Shown: positions 17,403-25,995 of the stretch, in pieces
Position numbering within the stretch: the stretch's first letter is position 1
Layout of the letters: the number at the start of each line of letters is the position of its first letter
Source of the DNA: RGIG7213 sp045545665
GTDB lineage: Bacteria > Bacillota > Clostridia > Oscillospirales > CAG-272
Assembly: GCA_045545665.1 (NCBI GenBank)
Contig: JAZQBL010000037.1
Coordinates: forward strand, 36,005-100,004
Length of the DNA: 64,000 nucleotides
Reading direction: 5' to 3'
Made by a program: the position numbers and the translations under genes
Notes under the pieces: model-generated
Databases searched by the model: none
The model's input: the letters and a program-made list of their open reading frames with translations, nothing else
What the model was told of the DNA's origin: nothing

Positions 17403-17715
17403 CTGCATTGTCCTCCTTTGTCACGAATCGGTATATACATAAAATCTCATTCCATTCGTTTTTGAAATCTTCAATACGTTTTAAACCTTGATCCGTTATA
17501 TGATAATATTTTCTTAATCTGCCGCCGTGTTCGGCTGTGTAGACAGTCAAAAGATCAGCCGTTTCCAATCTCTTTAAAATCGTATACAAGGTCGATTCCG
17601 AAAGTTCAATATACGGCTTCATATCTTTGATTATCTTATATCCGTACGAATCCTCGTTTTTTATAGCCGCTAAGACACAAACGTCCAAAAGTCCGCGTTT
17701 CAACTGAATATCCAT
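17395..17715 (-). CDS. PadR-family transcriptional regulator
   Basis: Winged-helix regulator of 106 residues. MDIQLKRGLLDVCVLAAI, DSYGYKIIKDM, LSESTLYTILKRLE and GGRLRKYYHITDQG are the standard PadR sequence landmarks. The start follows GAGG at six bases; an ATG four codons earlier is less well placed. It heads the DUF1700/DUF4097 operon behind a perfect -35 promoter and is probably an autorepressor responding to a small molecule or envelope signal. Confidence 0.92.
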   Translation of the reverse strand: MDIQLKRGLLDVCVLAAIKNEDSYGYKIIKDMKPYIELSESTLYTILKRLETADLLTVYTAEHGGRLRKYYHITDQGLKRIEDFKNEWNEILCIYRFVTKEDNADE

Positions 17716-17739
17716 GCTATACCTCACTTTCCGATATAC

Positions 17740-17768
17740 ATCATATCACGAAGTATTGTTTTTGTCAA
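17740..17768 (-). promoter_or_regulatory. Promoter of the padR operon
   Basis: Minus strand TTGACA, 17 bases, TATGAT. The leader is about 20 bases. Confidence 0.8.
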
Positions 17769-17787
17769 TAGATATTCCAAAAAAACA

Positions 17788-17817
17788 GGCAGTTCTTACT
17801 TTTAAGTAAAAACTGCC
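17788..17817 (-). terminator. Terminator after the glycosyltransferase gene
   Basis: Minus strand GGCAGTTTTTACTT pairs with AAGTAAGAACTGCC and is followed by TGTTTTTTT. Confidence 0.9.
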
Positions 17818-17827
17818 GTTTCGCATA

Positions 17828-18826
17828 CTATTTTTTTGTATTCCAATCGGGATTCAATTTTTTATATATCGCTTCTCCGTACGGAATATGAAGACGGAAC
17901 AGAATATGCATCAAATATTCATTAAAGCAATATTTTCCGCAAATCATATATTTGAACCATTTTTTATTATAGAGCTTTCTGTATTTCAAAAAACATTCTT
18001 CAAGTCCGTGTTCTTTTGCAAGGCAGCTGAACAGAACACACTTGTCCATAAATTCTTTAGAATATTTAGTAAGCTGTTTTTTTATTTTTCTTTCTTCAAA
18101 AAATTCCGCTCTTACATAGCTCACCATAATACGGGCAAAATCTTTTTCGCAAAAATCAGATCTTGTCACGCTTCCTTTTCGCTCTGTCCAAAAATATAAC
18201 ACCTCGTTTGTTCTTACCCATTTGCCTACTCTTTCCCAAATATACGGCAATATCATAGAGTCTTCTTCGATGTATCCTTCTTTAAATCTCAAAGAAGTGA
18301 ATATATTTTTTTTGCAAACACGCATACACGGAGAAATAATACTTACAGAAGATACATATTTATCGTATTCATCCCCACCGTTACAGCACATAATGATCTC
18401 GTCTGCTTTACAGTCAATTTTTGCAAATGATAATTCTTCATCAGGAGCTACAAAGCGATATTTACACGAAGCGATATCAGCATTATTTTCTTCTATAAGA
18501 CGTATAAGACTTTCATACATTTCAGGATGTATAAAATCGTCGGAATCCAAGAAAGCTATATAGTCAAACTCAATATTATTTTCAAAAAGATAGTCGAGTC
18601 CATAATTCCTTGCCGAAGCCGCCCCACCGTTTTTTTTATGCAAAGCACAAACATTATCATACTTATTTGCATAATCATCACATATTTTTCCGCTGTTGTC
18701 AGTTGAGCCGTCATCGACAAGCACTGTTATTATACTGTCTGATACAGTTTGTTGAAAGATACTTTTAATACTTTTTTCAACATATTCTCCCGTATTATAA
18801 ACAGGTATTACTACCGCTAACTTCAC
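17828..18826 (-). CDS. Family 2 glycosyltransferase
   Basis: GT-A fold glycosyltransferase of 332 residues, probably adding a sugar to a surface polysaccharide. KLAVVIPVYNTGEYVEKSI at the N-terminus, VDDGSTDNSG and the DxD-type motif FLDSDDF near residue 91 are hallmarks of GT2. The C-terminal third is helical with no clear transmembrane span. The start is GTG, with GGAG at seven bases. It follows a broken PIG-L gene by 22 bases, a pairing usual in glycan loci, though no larger cluster is present here. Confidence 0.88.
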   Translation of the reverse strand: MKLAVVIPVYNTGEYVEKSIKSIFQQTVSDSIITVLVDDGSTDNSGKICDDYANKYDNVCALHKKNGGAASARNYGLDYLFENNIEFDYIAFLDSDDFIHPEMYESLIRLIEENNADIASCKYRFVAPDEELSFAKIDCKADEIIMCCNGGDEYDKYVSSVSIISPCMRVCKKNIFTSLRFKEGYIEEDSMILPYIWERVGKWVRTNEVLYFWTERKGSVTRSDFCEKDFARIMVSYVRAEFFEERKIKKQLTKYSKEFMDKCVLFSCLAKEHGLEECFLKYRKLYNKKWFKYMICGKYCFNEYLMHILFRLHIPYGEAIYKKLNPDWNTKK

Positions 18827-18848
18827 TATATTTCTCCGAAACTATATT

Positions 18849-19529
18849 TTATTTCAAAAAACTGTCAATTCTCATATAATCATTGAACCAAGAGCACCAA
18901 CGGGTAAGCATTTTTATCTGCGATGAATAAATGTCTGTCATTATATACGTCTTCTCTTTGAGATCATCATCACTTAATTTTTTTGCATCGTCCGAGTTTA
19001 TAGCAGTATATCTGATCTTAAAATCTCTGAAATAGTCACCGACAAATCTTCCTGTTGCAAAATGATGGCAATGTCCGGACTCACCTTCAACAGAATGTGT
19101 GTATATTTCACATTCTTTATTTAAAACATTTCTGATTTTTCTAAATCTTCTCTTTTAAAAAATTTTAGACCACATCCATTCGGAATGTTCAAGGTCGGGA
19201 AAATTGAATATTACTCCTTCGGTGTTTTGATATTCAAGAGCATTAAAAAATTCTTTTCTTCTTGTTTTCTCTCCGCAATTCGACATACAGATAACGTATG
19301 TACCCTCACCCATTACAGAAAAGAAAAACAACGTTTCATCATCCGGGTGTGCACAAACTATAAGTCTTTTGCACTTTGATATTTTTTCATAATCGGGTGT
19401 TTTATCTGTAAAAAAACCTCGAAACCAGGTTGCGAACCTATGTACACGTACCTTCGATCTATATTTGAATTTTTCAAGAAACGCAAGAATTTTGTAATAT
19501 GCAGATATTAAAATTTTTTTCAATCGCAT
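18849..19529 (-). pseudogene. PIG-L/LmbE-family deacetylase interrupted by an in-frame stop
   Basis: The first part reads RLIVCAHPDDETLFFF, the zinc-binding AHPDD motif of N-acetylglucosaminyl deacetylases, and runs to ...SEWMWSKIF where TAA stops it. The same frame then continues for about 101 codons with family-like sequence, including EGESGHCHHFATGRF, which offers the later His ligands, and ends at a TAA 22 bases before the glycosyltransferase. With the stop ignored the protein would be about 227 residues, normal for the family. So this is a single nonsense change, a sequencing error in a T/A run, or read-through. The start is uncertain: an ATG 13 codons upstream falls inside a terminator hairpin. 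Confidence 0.75.
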
Positions 19530-19544
19530 TTTAATATTTACCAA

Positions 19545-19573
19545 AAGCGGTGCCGTATAAAACAGCACCGCTT
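19545..19573 (-). terminator. Terminator at the end of the succinate operon
   Basis: Minus strand AAGCGGTGCTG and CGGCACCGCTT pair around TTTTATA with one G-U pair and lead into TTTTGG. It lies directly after the exporter stop. Confidence 0.75.
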
Positions 19574-19580
19574 ACTTTCA

Positions 19581-20828
19581 TCAGAATAAGATTATCAAGA
19601 ATTGTGACACAAGCACGACTGCTATAAGTGCTATCGGGTAGGTTGCCGCATACGCTGCCGCAACGTCCTCTGTTTTTGCAACACCGATAAGTGTACCAAG
19701 TGCGGGGGTACTCGTCATACCGCCGGTAATCGCACCGAGGTTGTTTAAGAGGCTGAGCTTCAGAACGTACTTTGCAAATATGAATCCGATTATCAAAGGA
19801 ACGATCGTCATGATAATGCCGTATACAAAATACATCGGGTCGAAGTTTGCCACAAAATCAATACCGCCGGGAATACCTGCACCGACAAGGAAGAGAACCA
19901 AACCGAGCTCACGGAAAAGCTTGAGAGTGTGCGTATCAGGCATAAGATTTACCTTTCCTGCTCTGCCAAAGTGACCGATGATAAGGGAAACGAGGAGACA
20001 TCCGCCTGTTGTTGTAAGCGAGAAGCACGTACCGTCAAGACCTTCTGCACTGAGCGGTATTTTTATCTTACCGACAAAAGTACCGAGAACTGCCGCAAGT
20101 GAAAATGCTGCAAAGCCGTGTTCATCAAGATTGAAAAGCTTTCCGGCAAAGCTCTTTTTGCTTGCCGAATCCACCTGAACGAGCTTTGCACGTTCAGCAT
20201 CCATATCAGCCTTTGCGAGCTTCGGAACGAGCTGTACAAAAAGTACAACACCGATAACACCGAAGATATATGCAATACCGTGACCTACGGAAACAAGAGG
20301 TTCGTAGACCTCGGCAACAGTAGCTTTAGCGGCTGAAAATGCGGGAGTTGACGTAAGTGAGCCGGAAAGAAGACCGACTATCATCGCAACAAATCCGTCC
20401 TGATCGCTGATGCTTGCGCCGTATCCGACGACCTCGCCCATTCCGATACAAGCCGCTGCGGAAGCTCCGCCTGCAACTATTATAACAAGCCCAAGAAGAA
20501 CGTATGACTTAAAATTCTTCTTCATATTTCCGAAGAATTTAGGTCCTGCGATAAAGCCGACAGACGTTACGAAAAGTATAAGTCCGAGACTCTCTATAAC
20601 ATCGAGCGCTTCAATAAATATTTCACCGTACTTGGCACCCTCGCCAAAGATCGTATCCTTGAATAAAGCACCGAACAAAAGTGCAATAACAAATACGCCG
20701 GCATCACCCAAACAAACGCCTTTTATCGTTATTCTGCCGAGTGCGTAACCGATAAAAAGAACGGCAAACACACAAAACAAAACAAACGAAACACCTGTAA
20801 CGGGAATAACTCCGCCAAACAAATTCAT
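19581..20828 (-). CDS. AAE-family (AspT/YidE-type) transporter, probable dicarboxylate exporter
   Basis: Integral membrane protein of 415 residues with two homologous halves of about five spans each. The duplicated signature is visible as GLLSGSLTSTPAFSAA in the first half and GAITGGMTSTPALGTL in the second. The cytoplasmic TrkA-C domains of AspT and YidE are absent; only a short charged linker joins the halves. AspT exchanges aspartate and alanine, and the relative SucE of Corynebacterium exports succinate. As the last gene after fumarate reductase in an oxaloacetate-to-succinate operon, succinate export or malate/succinate exchange is the natural inference. Confidence 0.8.
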   Translation of the reverse strand: MNLFGGVIPVTGVSFVLFCVFAVLFIGYALGRITIKGVCLGDAGVFVIALLFGALFKDTIFGEGAKYGEIFIEALDVIESLGLILFVTSVGFIAGPKFFGNMKKNFKSYVLLGLVIIVAGGASAAACIGMGEVVGYGASISDQDGFVAMIVGLLSGSLTSTPAFSAAKATVAEVYEPLVSVGHGIAYIFGVIGVVLFVQLVPKLAKADMDAERAKLVQVDSASKKSFAGKLFNLDEHGFAAFSLAAVLGTFVGKIKIPLSAEGLDGTCFSLTTTGGCLLVSLIIGHFGRAGKVNLMPDTHTLKLFRELGLVLFLVGAGIPGGIDFVANFDPMYFVYGIIMTIVPLIIGFIFAKYVLKLSLLNNLGAITGGMTSTPALGTLIGVAKTEDVAAAYAATYPIALIAVVLVSQFLIILF

Positions 20829-20855
20829 TTCAAAATGACCTCTTTTCCGAATATA

Positions 20856-22451
20856 TTACTTTCTTCTGTAATCCGGCAAAAGCTTAGGAGATACTGCATT
20901 TGTGTCAATACCTGCATCAGCAATTTCCTTTTCAAATTTATCAACGTGGGAAAGTGTAAGCTTGCCGACGTTTACAGTCTTGCATTTTGCCGCCGCACTC
21001 TTACCTGCACTTCTTCCGAATACGATGATATCGAGAAGTGAGTTACCCATAAGGCGGTTACGTCCGTGGATACCGCCGACAGCTTCGCCTGCAACAAACA
21101 AGTTTTCTACGTTTGTTGTCATACAGTCAGCAGTTATATCAAGACCGCCGTTCTGATAGTGGAGCGTAGGATAAACGAGGATCGGTTCTTTGCGGATATC
21201 TATGCCGTATTTACCGAACATTCTCATCATTGCGGGGATTCTTGCTTCAATAGTTCCCTCTCCGCCTATTTTTTCTATCATAGGTGTGTCGAGCCAAACG
21301 CCGAGGCCGTTACCTGTTTCAACACCGTTTCCTCTGTCGTTACATTCACGAATGATGGATGCGGCTGAAACGTCACGTGTTTCAAGCGGATGCATAAATG
21401 CTTCGCCCTTTGCGTTTATAAGCTTAGCACCGAGTGAACGAACCTTTTCCGTTACAAGAGCGCCGAATATCTGTTCAGGATATGCCGCACCCGTGGGGTG
21501 ATACTGAAGCGTATCTGCATAAAGAAGCTTAGCGCCTGCTCTGTAACCGAGCACAAGACCGTCAGCTGTTGCGCCGTAATGGTTTGACGTGGGGAAGCCC
21601 TGATAGTGCATACGTCCTGCGCCGCCTGTTGCGATGATAACAGTCTTTGCCTTTGCTATGAGTATTTCCTGTGTTTCCATATTGAGAAGCACAGCACCTG
21701 CGGCATTGCCGTTTTCATCAAGGATAAGCTCGATAGCGGATGTAAAATCAACTACGGGAATACCTCTGTTGAGAACTTCGTCACGGAGTGTGCGCATTAT
21801 TTCAGCACCGGAGTAGTCCTTTGCCGCATGCATACGCTTACGCGAAGTACCGCCGCCGTGTGTTGTTATCATATTACCGTCAGCGTCTTTGTCGAATTCA
21901 ACGCCGAGCTCATTAAGCCACTGAATAGCTTCGGGAGCGTCGCAAACGAGCTTTGAAAGAAGCTCTCTTTTAGCCGCATAGTGACCGCCGCCAAAAGCAT
22001 CTACAAAGTGTATTGCAGGAGAGTCGTTTTCCTTGTCAGCTGCCTGGATACCGCCTTCAGCCATCATTGTGTTGGCGTCACCGATACGGAGCTTTGTAAC
22101 GATCATAACATCAGCACCTGCTTCGTTTGCTTCGATAGCTGCAGATGAACCTGCGCCGCCGCCGCCGATAACAAGCACGTCAACGTCATAGTCGGGATTT
22201 GAAAGATCAATATCTGCCGACTTGATACGGCTGTGAGCCTGAAGCATCTCTGCAAGCTCCGTAGGAACCTTTTCGCCCTTGTTTGGACCTATTTTAAGCT
22301 GTACAAATTCATTTTCTTTATAGTCGGGGTGGTACGCCTTGAGAAGGTCTTCCTTCTGCTGTGCAGTCATACGTGCAGGTTCAAGCTTTATATTGGCTTC
22401 TCTTGCCGCTTCAACCGCCTTCAAAGATTCTGTAAATTTTTCCGAATACAT
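20856..22451 (-). CDS. frdA: Soluble fumarate reductase flavoprotein subunit
   Basis: FAD subunit of 531 residues that reduces fumarate to succinate. After an 85-residue N-terminal extension come the dinucleotide fold VLVIGGGGAGSSAA (93-105) and the active-site residues known from E. coli FrdA: HPTG, the proton-donating Arg in TEKVRSLGAKLIN, His in HYQNGG and Arg in RNRLMGNSL. In the FAD-attachment segment NTMMAEGG, Asn127 stands where membrane enzymes carry the FAD-linking His, so the flavin should be non-covalent, as in other soluble relatives. GGAGG precedes the ATG at seven bases. It lies 12 bases after frdB; no FrdC/D anchor gene is present. Confidence 0.9.
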   Translation of the reverse strand: MYSEKFTESLKAVEAAREANIKLEPARMTAQQKEDLLKAYHPDYKENEFVQLKIGPNKGEKVPTELAEMLQAHSRIKSADIDLSNPDYDVDVLVIGGGGAGSSAAIEANEAGADVMIVTKLRIGDANTMMAEGGIQAADKENDSPAIHFVDAFGGGHYAAKRELLSKLVCDAPEAIQWLNELGVEFDKDADGNMITTHGGGTSRKRMHAAKDYSGAEIMRTLRDEVLNRGIPVVDFTSAIELILDENGNAAGAVLLNMETQEILIAKAKTVIIATGGAGRMHYQGFPTSNHYGATADGLVLGYRAGAKLLYADTLQYHPTGAAYPEQIFGALVTEKVRSLGAKLINAKGEAFMHPLETRDVSAASIIRECNDRGNGVETGNGLGVWLDTPMIEKIGGEGTIEARIPAMMRMFGKYGIDIRKEPILVYPTLHYQNGGLDITADCMTTNVENLFVAGEAVGGIHGRNRLMGNSLLDIIVFGRSAGKSAAAKCKTVNVGKLTLSHVDKFEKEIADAGIDTNAVSPKLLPDYRRK

Positions 22452-22463
22452 ATCTGCCCCTCC

Positions 22464-23138
22464 TTATTTCTCTATTTCTCTGTTGTTGTAAAGCTCTTTT
22501 ATCTCATCAACGGGTTTTTCCATAAGTGCCTCGATGAGATCCTTGAACGTACCGTCTTTTATTTCTTGTACACGGTTTTCAAGGTGTGCCGTCTTGGGAG
22601 CAAGATACTTACCGTTAAGTCTGCGTGCAAGCATTGCAACCTGAGGATGTGATATACCTGCAGGGCAACGTGAAGAACATACTCCGCACATTACGCAGTC
22701 AAATGACTCCTCTGCACACTTTTCGTATTCGCCTCTCTGAGCGTATGCTATGTACTGCATTACGTTAAGCTCCTGAGTACAGCTCTTTGTACAAGCGTTA
22801 CAGCCGATACAAGCATATATTTCAGGATAAAGCTGCATCATTATCTGCTCTGTGGGTCTTACTTTTTCAATATCATATACCTGCTTTACGAGGGGGAAGA
22901 AGGGCAAAGTTGCGATATACATATTGTCCTCAACCTTTGTCTGGCAGGCAAGGCAGGCTTTAAGCTCTCTGTCGCCTTTTATTCTGTACACCGTAGCGCA
23001 AGCGCCGCAGAAGCCGTTACGGCATCCGCAACCGCGTACAAGCTGATAGCCTGCGTATTCCATTGCGCTCATTATGGTGAGATTTTCGGGAACACTGTAT
23101 TTTTTTCCGAAAAGAAATATATTAACCATGTTTTCCAT
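22464..23138 (-). CDS. frdB: Fumarate reductase iron-sulfur subunit
   Basis: Electron-transfer subunit of 224 residues. The N-terminal ferredoxin domain has Cys residues in GCGCRNGFCGAC and LKACLACQ for a [2Fe-2S] cluster; the C-terminal half carries CIGCNACTKSC and CVMCGVCSSRCP for two further clusters, the second set being four-Cys rather than the three-Cys type of classical FrdB. There is no C-terminal CCG domain, unlike TfrB of methanogen thiol:fumarate reductase. An upstream in-frame extension is rejected because GGAGG lies nine bases before MENMVNIF. Expected to link FrdA to the Hdr/Flx subunits encoded upstream. Confidence 0.85.
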   Translation of the reverse strand: MENMVNIFLFGKKYSVPENLTIMSAMEYAGYQLVRGCGCRNGFCGACATVYRIKGDRELKACLACQTKVEDNMYIATLPFFPLVKQVYDIEKVRPTEQIMMQLYPEIYACIGCNACTKSCTQELNVMQYIAYAQRGEYEKCAEESFDCVMCGVCSSRCPAGISHPQVAMLARRLNGKYLAPKTAHLENRVQEIKDGTFKDLIEALMEKPVDEIKELYNNREIEK

Positions 23139-23154
23139 TTCGATTATCCTCCTA

Positions 23155-23988
23155 TTAATACTCGCTGGGTAACAATTCAAGCTCATCACAGCGGAATACG
23201 GGTCCGTCTTTACATACGTATTTTGAACCGATATTACATCTTCCGCACTTACCGATACCGCACTTCATACGAAGCTCCATCGTCGTATATACCTGAGTTT
23301 TATCGTATCCCAGTGACATAAGCCCTTCCAACGTGAACTTTATCATTATGGGAGGACCGCATATGATAACGGTTTTATTTGTATCAAAGTTAAGCTCTTT
23401 TACGTAGTTGGGAACGAATCCTACGTGGCCGTCCCAGCCTTCCTGCTCACGGTCTATGGTAAGATGAACGTTGATACCGTCTTCTTTCATCCATTCGTCG
23501 ATGATCTCGGCATAGTCAACGAGGTCGTCCTTGCTTCTTGAGCCGTAAACGATGTCGATCTTACCGTATTTATCTCTGTAATGACGGCAGTAGTTGATAA
23601 CCGAGCGAAGCGGTGCAAGACCGATACCGCCGGCAACGAACAGCAGATCTTTTCCTTCAAACACTTCCTTTACGGGGAAGGGCTTGCCGTAAGGTCCTCT
23701 TATCGTTATCTGCTGACCGACCTGTGCCTGGTGAAGCCACTCTGTCACACAACCGCATTTTTTAATGGAAAATTCCATATATTCCGTGTTTGTGGGAGAC
23801 GAAGTTATTGAAAACATCGCTTCACCGACAGCGGGGATCGAAAGCATAGCGCACTGACCGGGCATATGGTCGAATGCTTTTTTTCCGTCGGGAGTTACGA
23901 CACGGAACGTCTTGACGTCGGGTGTGTCGATCCTTATATCGGTGATAACGCCGACCTTGGGTATAAGTGATTCTTCTCTTTTATTCAT
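23155..23988 (-). CDS. FAD/NAD(P)-binding oxidoreductase subunit, FlxA/AsrB/HydG-like
   Basis: Ferredoxin-reductase-fold protein of 278 residues that would accept hydride from NAD(P)H. The N-terminal beta-barrel binds FAD (GEAMFSITSSPT), the Rossmann half has FVAGGIGLAPLRSVI and VIICGPPIM, and the C-terminus carries a [2Fe-2S] motif CGIGKCGRCNIG with a further Cys in YVCKDGPVF. This is the architecture of AsrB, HydG and FlxA. Three consecutive ATGs open the frame; the third has the best spacing from GGAGG. It overlaps the preceding Fe-S gene by eight bases. Likely the NADH entry site of the complex. Confidence 0.85.
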   Translation of the reverse strand: MNKREESLIPKVGVITDIRIDTPDVKTFRVVTPDGKKAFDHMPGQCAMLSIPAVGEAMFSITSSPTNTEYMEFSIKKCGCVTEWLHQAQVGQQITIRGPYGKPFPVKEVFEGKDLLFVAGGIGLAPLRSVINYCRHYRDKYGKIDIVYGSRSKDDLVDYAEIIDEWMKEDGINVHLTIDREQEGWDGHVGFVPNYVKELNFDTNKTVIICGPPIMIKFTLEGLMSLGYDKTQVYTTMELRMKCGIGKCGRCNIGSKYVCKDGPVFRCDELELLPSEY

Positions 23989-25006
23989 CATCATTACCTC
24001 CCAACGCTTTCATAACTTTTACTATATTCATAGATATAGGGCATTTTGCAAGGCATCTGCCGCAACCGACGCAACCGAACACACCGTCGTTATTCGTGGG
24101 ATAGTACACGAGTTTGTGCATAAATCTCTGACGGAAGCGTTCAAGCTGTGAAAGTCTGTTGTTTCCGTGTGCCATTCTCGTAAATTCGGAATACATGCAC
24201 GAATCCCAGCAACGGAAACGGATAACACCGTGTCCTGTGTCGTAGTCCTTTATGTCATAGCACTGACACGTCGGGCAAACGTACGTACACGTACCGCATC
24301 CGAGGCAGGAGGATGAAAGCTCGCGCCACTCGGGTGCATCGAAAAACTCTGATGTTTTATCTTTTCCGAATTTATCGGTCTTGAGGTCTGCAAGCGGAAG
24401 CTTTTTCATTATTTCTCTTGTCTTGTTCTGCTGTTCTGTAACCTTTGCGTCGTCGCAGTCAGAAACAAGTGCTCCGAGCTTTGACAAAAGTGCTTCGCCT
24501 TTTTCTGTATTTGCCTTGAAATACATCTCGTCGTCCGTTTTCCAGCACGTGATATCACCTGCAGGCGATGCTGCATCTATTCCGAATGCTGTGCAGAAGC
24601 ACGTTTCTTTCGGTCTTGTGCAAGCCATTGATATTATCGTTGCGTGCTCGCGTCTGTTTGCATAGTAGCTGTCACAGGGCTCGGAAATGAATACTTTATC
24701 AAGTATATCAAAGCTCTTTACGTCACACGCTCTGACGCCGAAGATAACGAAATCTTCTTTTTCATCTCTTGTGTCGATAACTTCGATCTCTTTACCGGAA
24801 ACCTTAAATTCCATAAGGTTTTCAGTCTGAGGAAAGAAGAAATCCTTTGCGCTTCTTACTGTATTGAGTTCATCGCTGAGAGCAATTCCCTCTTCCCATT
24901 TCTTATATACAGCGCCCGCATTCGTATCTGTGGGAATATAAAGCGCGGATTCCTTTGCAATAGCGGCAAATACCGCATCAAGCGTATTCAATGAACATTT
25001 ACGCAT
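23981..25006 (-). CDS. 4Fe-4S dicluster protein, AsrA/HydB-like (FlxB-type)
   Basis: Iron-sulfur electron-transfer protein of 341 residues. FVIFGVRACDVKSFDILD is the conserved element of AsrA and sulfhydrogenase beta subunits; clusters are ligated by CLGCGTCTYVCPTCQC, CWDSCMY and CVGCGRCLAKCP. In sulfite reductase and sulfhydrogenase this subunit pairs with the FAD/NAD subunit, which is encoded directly downstream with an eight-base overlap. No AsrC or NiFe hydrogenase gene accompanies it, so the partner here is taken to be the Hdr-like complex. The start lies two bases after the previous stop. Confidence 0.82.
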   Translation of the reverse strand: MRKCSLNTLDAVFAAIAKESALYIPTDTNAGAVYKKWEEGIALSDELNTVRSAKDFFFPQTENLMEFKVSGKEIEVIDTRDEKEDFVIFGVRACDVKSFDILDKVFISEPCDSYYANRREHATIISMACTRPKETCFCTAFGIDAASPAGDITCWKTDDEMYFKANTEKGEALLSKLGALVSDCDDAKVTEQQNKTREIMKKLPLADLKTDKFGKDKTSEFFDAPEWRELSSSCLGCGTCTYVCPTCQCYDIKDYDTGHGVIRFRCWDSCMYSEFTRMAHGNNRLSQLERFRQRFMHKLVYYPTNNDGVFGCVGCGRCLAKCPISMNIVKVMKALGGNDDE

Positions 25007-25008
25007 CT

Positions 25009-25995
25009 TTATTCCCCTTTCTTTACAGCGTCGTTGGGTTCGATATCTTCCGTTGTATAGTTGACAAGAGGCGCGCGGCTTCCTTCAACTTCGCCTGCCT
25101 GATATTCGCCGTAGAAGCTGTTTATATCTTTTATGAATTTTCTGTTCAGCAAGTGGAGGGGTATGTTCTGAGGACATACTCTTGAGCACTCACCGCAGTC
25201 CGTACATCTTCCCGCAACGTGGAAAGCACGGATGATATGGAACATTTTTTCTTCAAAGCTGTCTGCTATTGCCTTATTTTCAACACCCGATTTAGGGTTA
25301 TCGAATACGCACTTTTCGCACGTACATGCAGGACATACGTCACGGCAGGCATTGCATCTTATACAGCGTGAAAGCTCGTTCTGCCAGAAAGCAAATCTTT
25401 CGTCTTCTGTCATATTTTCAAGCTTCTCGACTTCGTCAAAGCGGTTACTGTCGAGAACGTCACCGTCTTCACCGATAAGCTCGTCGTACGCGGTGTGCTT
25501 TTTACTCTTACAGTTTACACAGCGTTCAGCCATAACGTCGGCTACGGCAATTTTCTTAACGTCGCCGTATATCGTTTCAACGCTGAGGTCTTCGCCGTCT
25601 GACGTTATTTTCGATATAGCATCGGGAACTGCACAATTTACCTTTTCAATATCTGCCATACCGTCGCAAGGTATGCCGACAGCGTACACCTTTTCTCTGT
25701 TGAAGCGGTGTTCTGTCAGAAGCTGATTAAAGCTGTACGTGTCGCAGGGCTTCAGAAATACGAGAACCTTGCCGTCGCTCTTTTTCGTTTCTTTTACAAG
25801 ATATTTTGAGAAGTTTGCACCCGAAAAATCATTGTATACGAAATTTTTCTTTACTTCGTCCGCATTTGCGAATACTGCGGGGGAAAGGTCGTAATCAAAT
25901 TCACCCTTTTTCCAACCCATAACACGGTCAACTGTTCCGTTTTCAAGCAGTTCGCAAGCCTTTGCGATCAGCGATTCACACGTTATTTTTTGCAT
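25009..25995 (-). CDS. 4Fe-4S dicluster protein with FrhB-like N-terminal region (FlxC-type)
   Basis: Second large iron-sulfur subunit, 328 residues. The N-terminal half has VLVFLKPCDTYSFNQLL and VYAVGIPCDGMADIEKV, resembling the FrhB/FdhB-type domain; CVNCKSKKH, CIRCNACRDVCPACTCEKC and CTDCGECSRVCPQN supply cluster ligands. The open frame extends 34 codons upstream into the previous gene, but GGAGG sits seven bases before MQKITCE. The last bases of the upstream mvhD-like gene overlap this start by 13 bases. A role as wire or docking subunit between NADH input and HdrA is inferred. Confidence 0.78.
   Translation of the reverse strand: MQKITCESLIAKACELLENGTVDRVMGWKKGEFDYDLSPAVFANADEVKKNFVYNDFSGANFSKYLVKETKKSDGKVLVFLKPCDTYSFNQLLTEHRFNREKVYAVGIPCDGMADIEKVNCAVPDAISKITSDGEDLSVETIYGDVKKIAVADVMAERCVNCKSKKHTAYDELIGEDGDVLDSNRFDEVEKLENMTEDERFAFWQNELSRCIRCNACRDVCPACTCEKCVFDNPKSGVENKAIADSFEEKMFHIIRAFHVAGRCTDCGECSRVCPQNIPLHLLNRKFIKDINSFYGEYQAGEVEGSRAPLVNYTTEDIEPNDAVKKGE

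Noticed and set aside
20856..23138. Quinone-linked succinate dehydrogenase
   Set aside because: No membrane anchor genes, Asn at the FAD-linking position, and second Fe-S motif of ferredoxin type.
22464..25006. Anaerobic sulfite reductase or sulfhydrogenase operon
   Set aside because: AsrA/AsrB-like subunits are present, but no siroheme subunit or NiFe hydrogenase; MvhD, HdrABC and FrdAB define the context instead.
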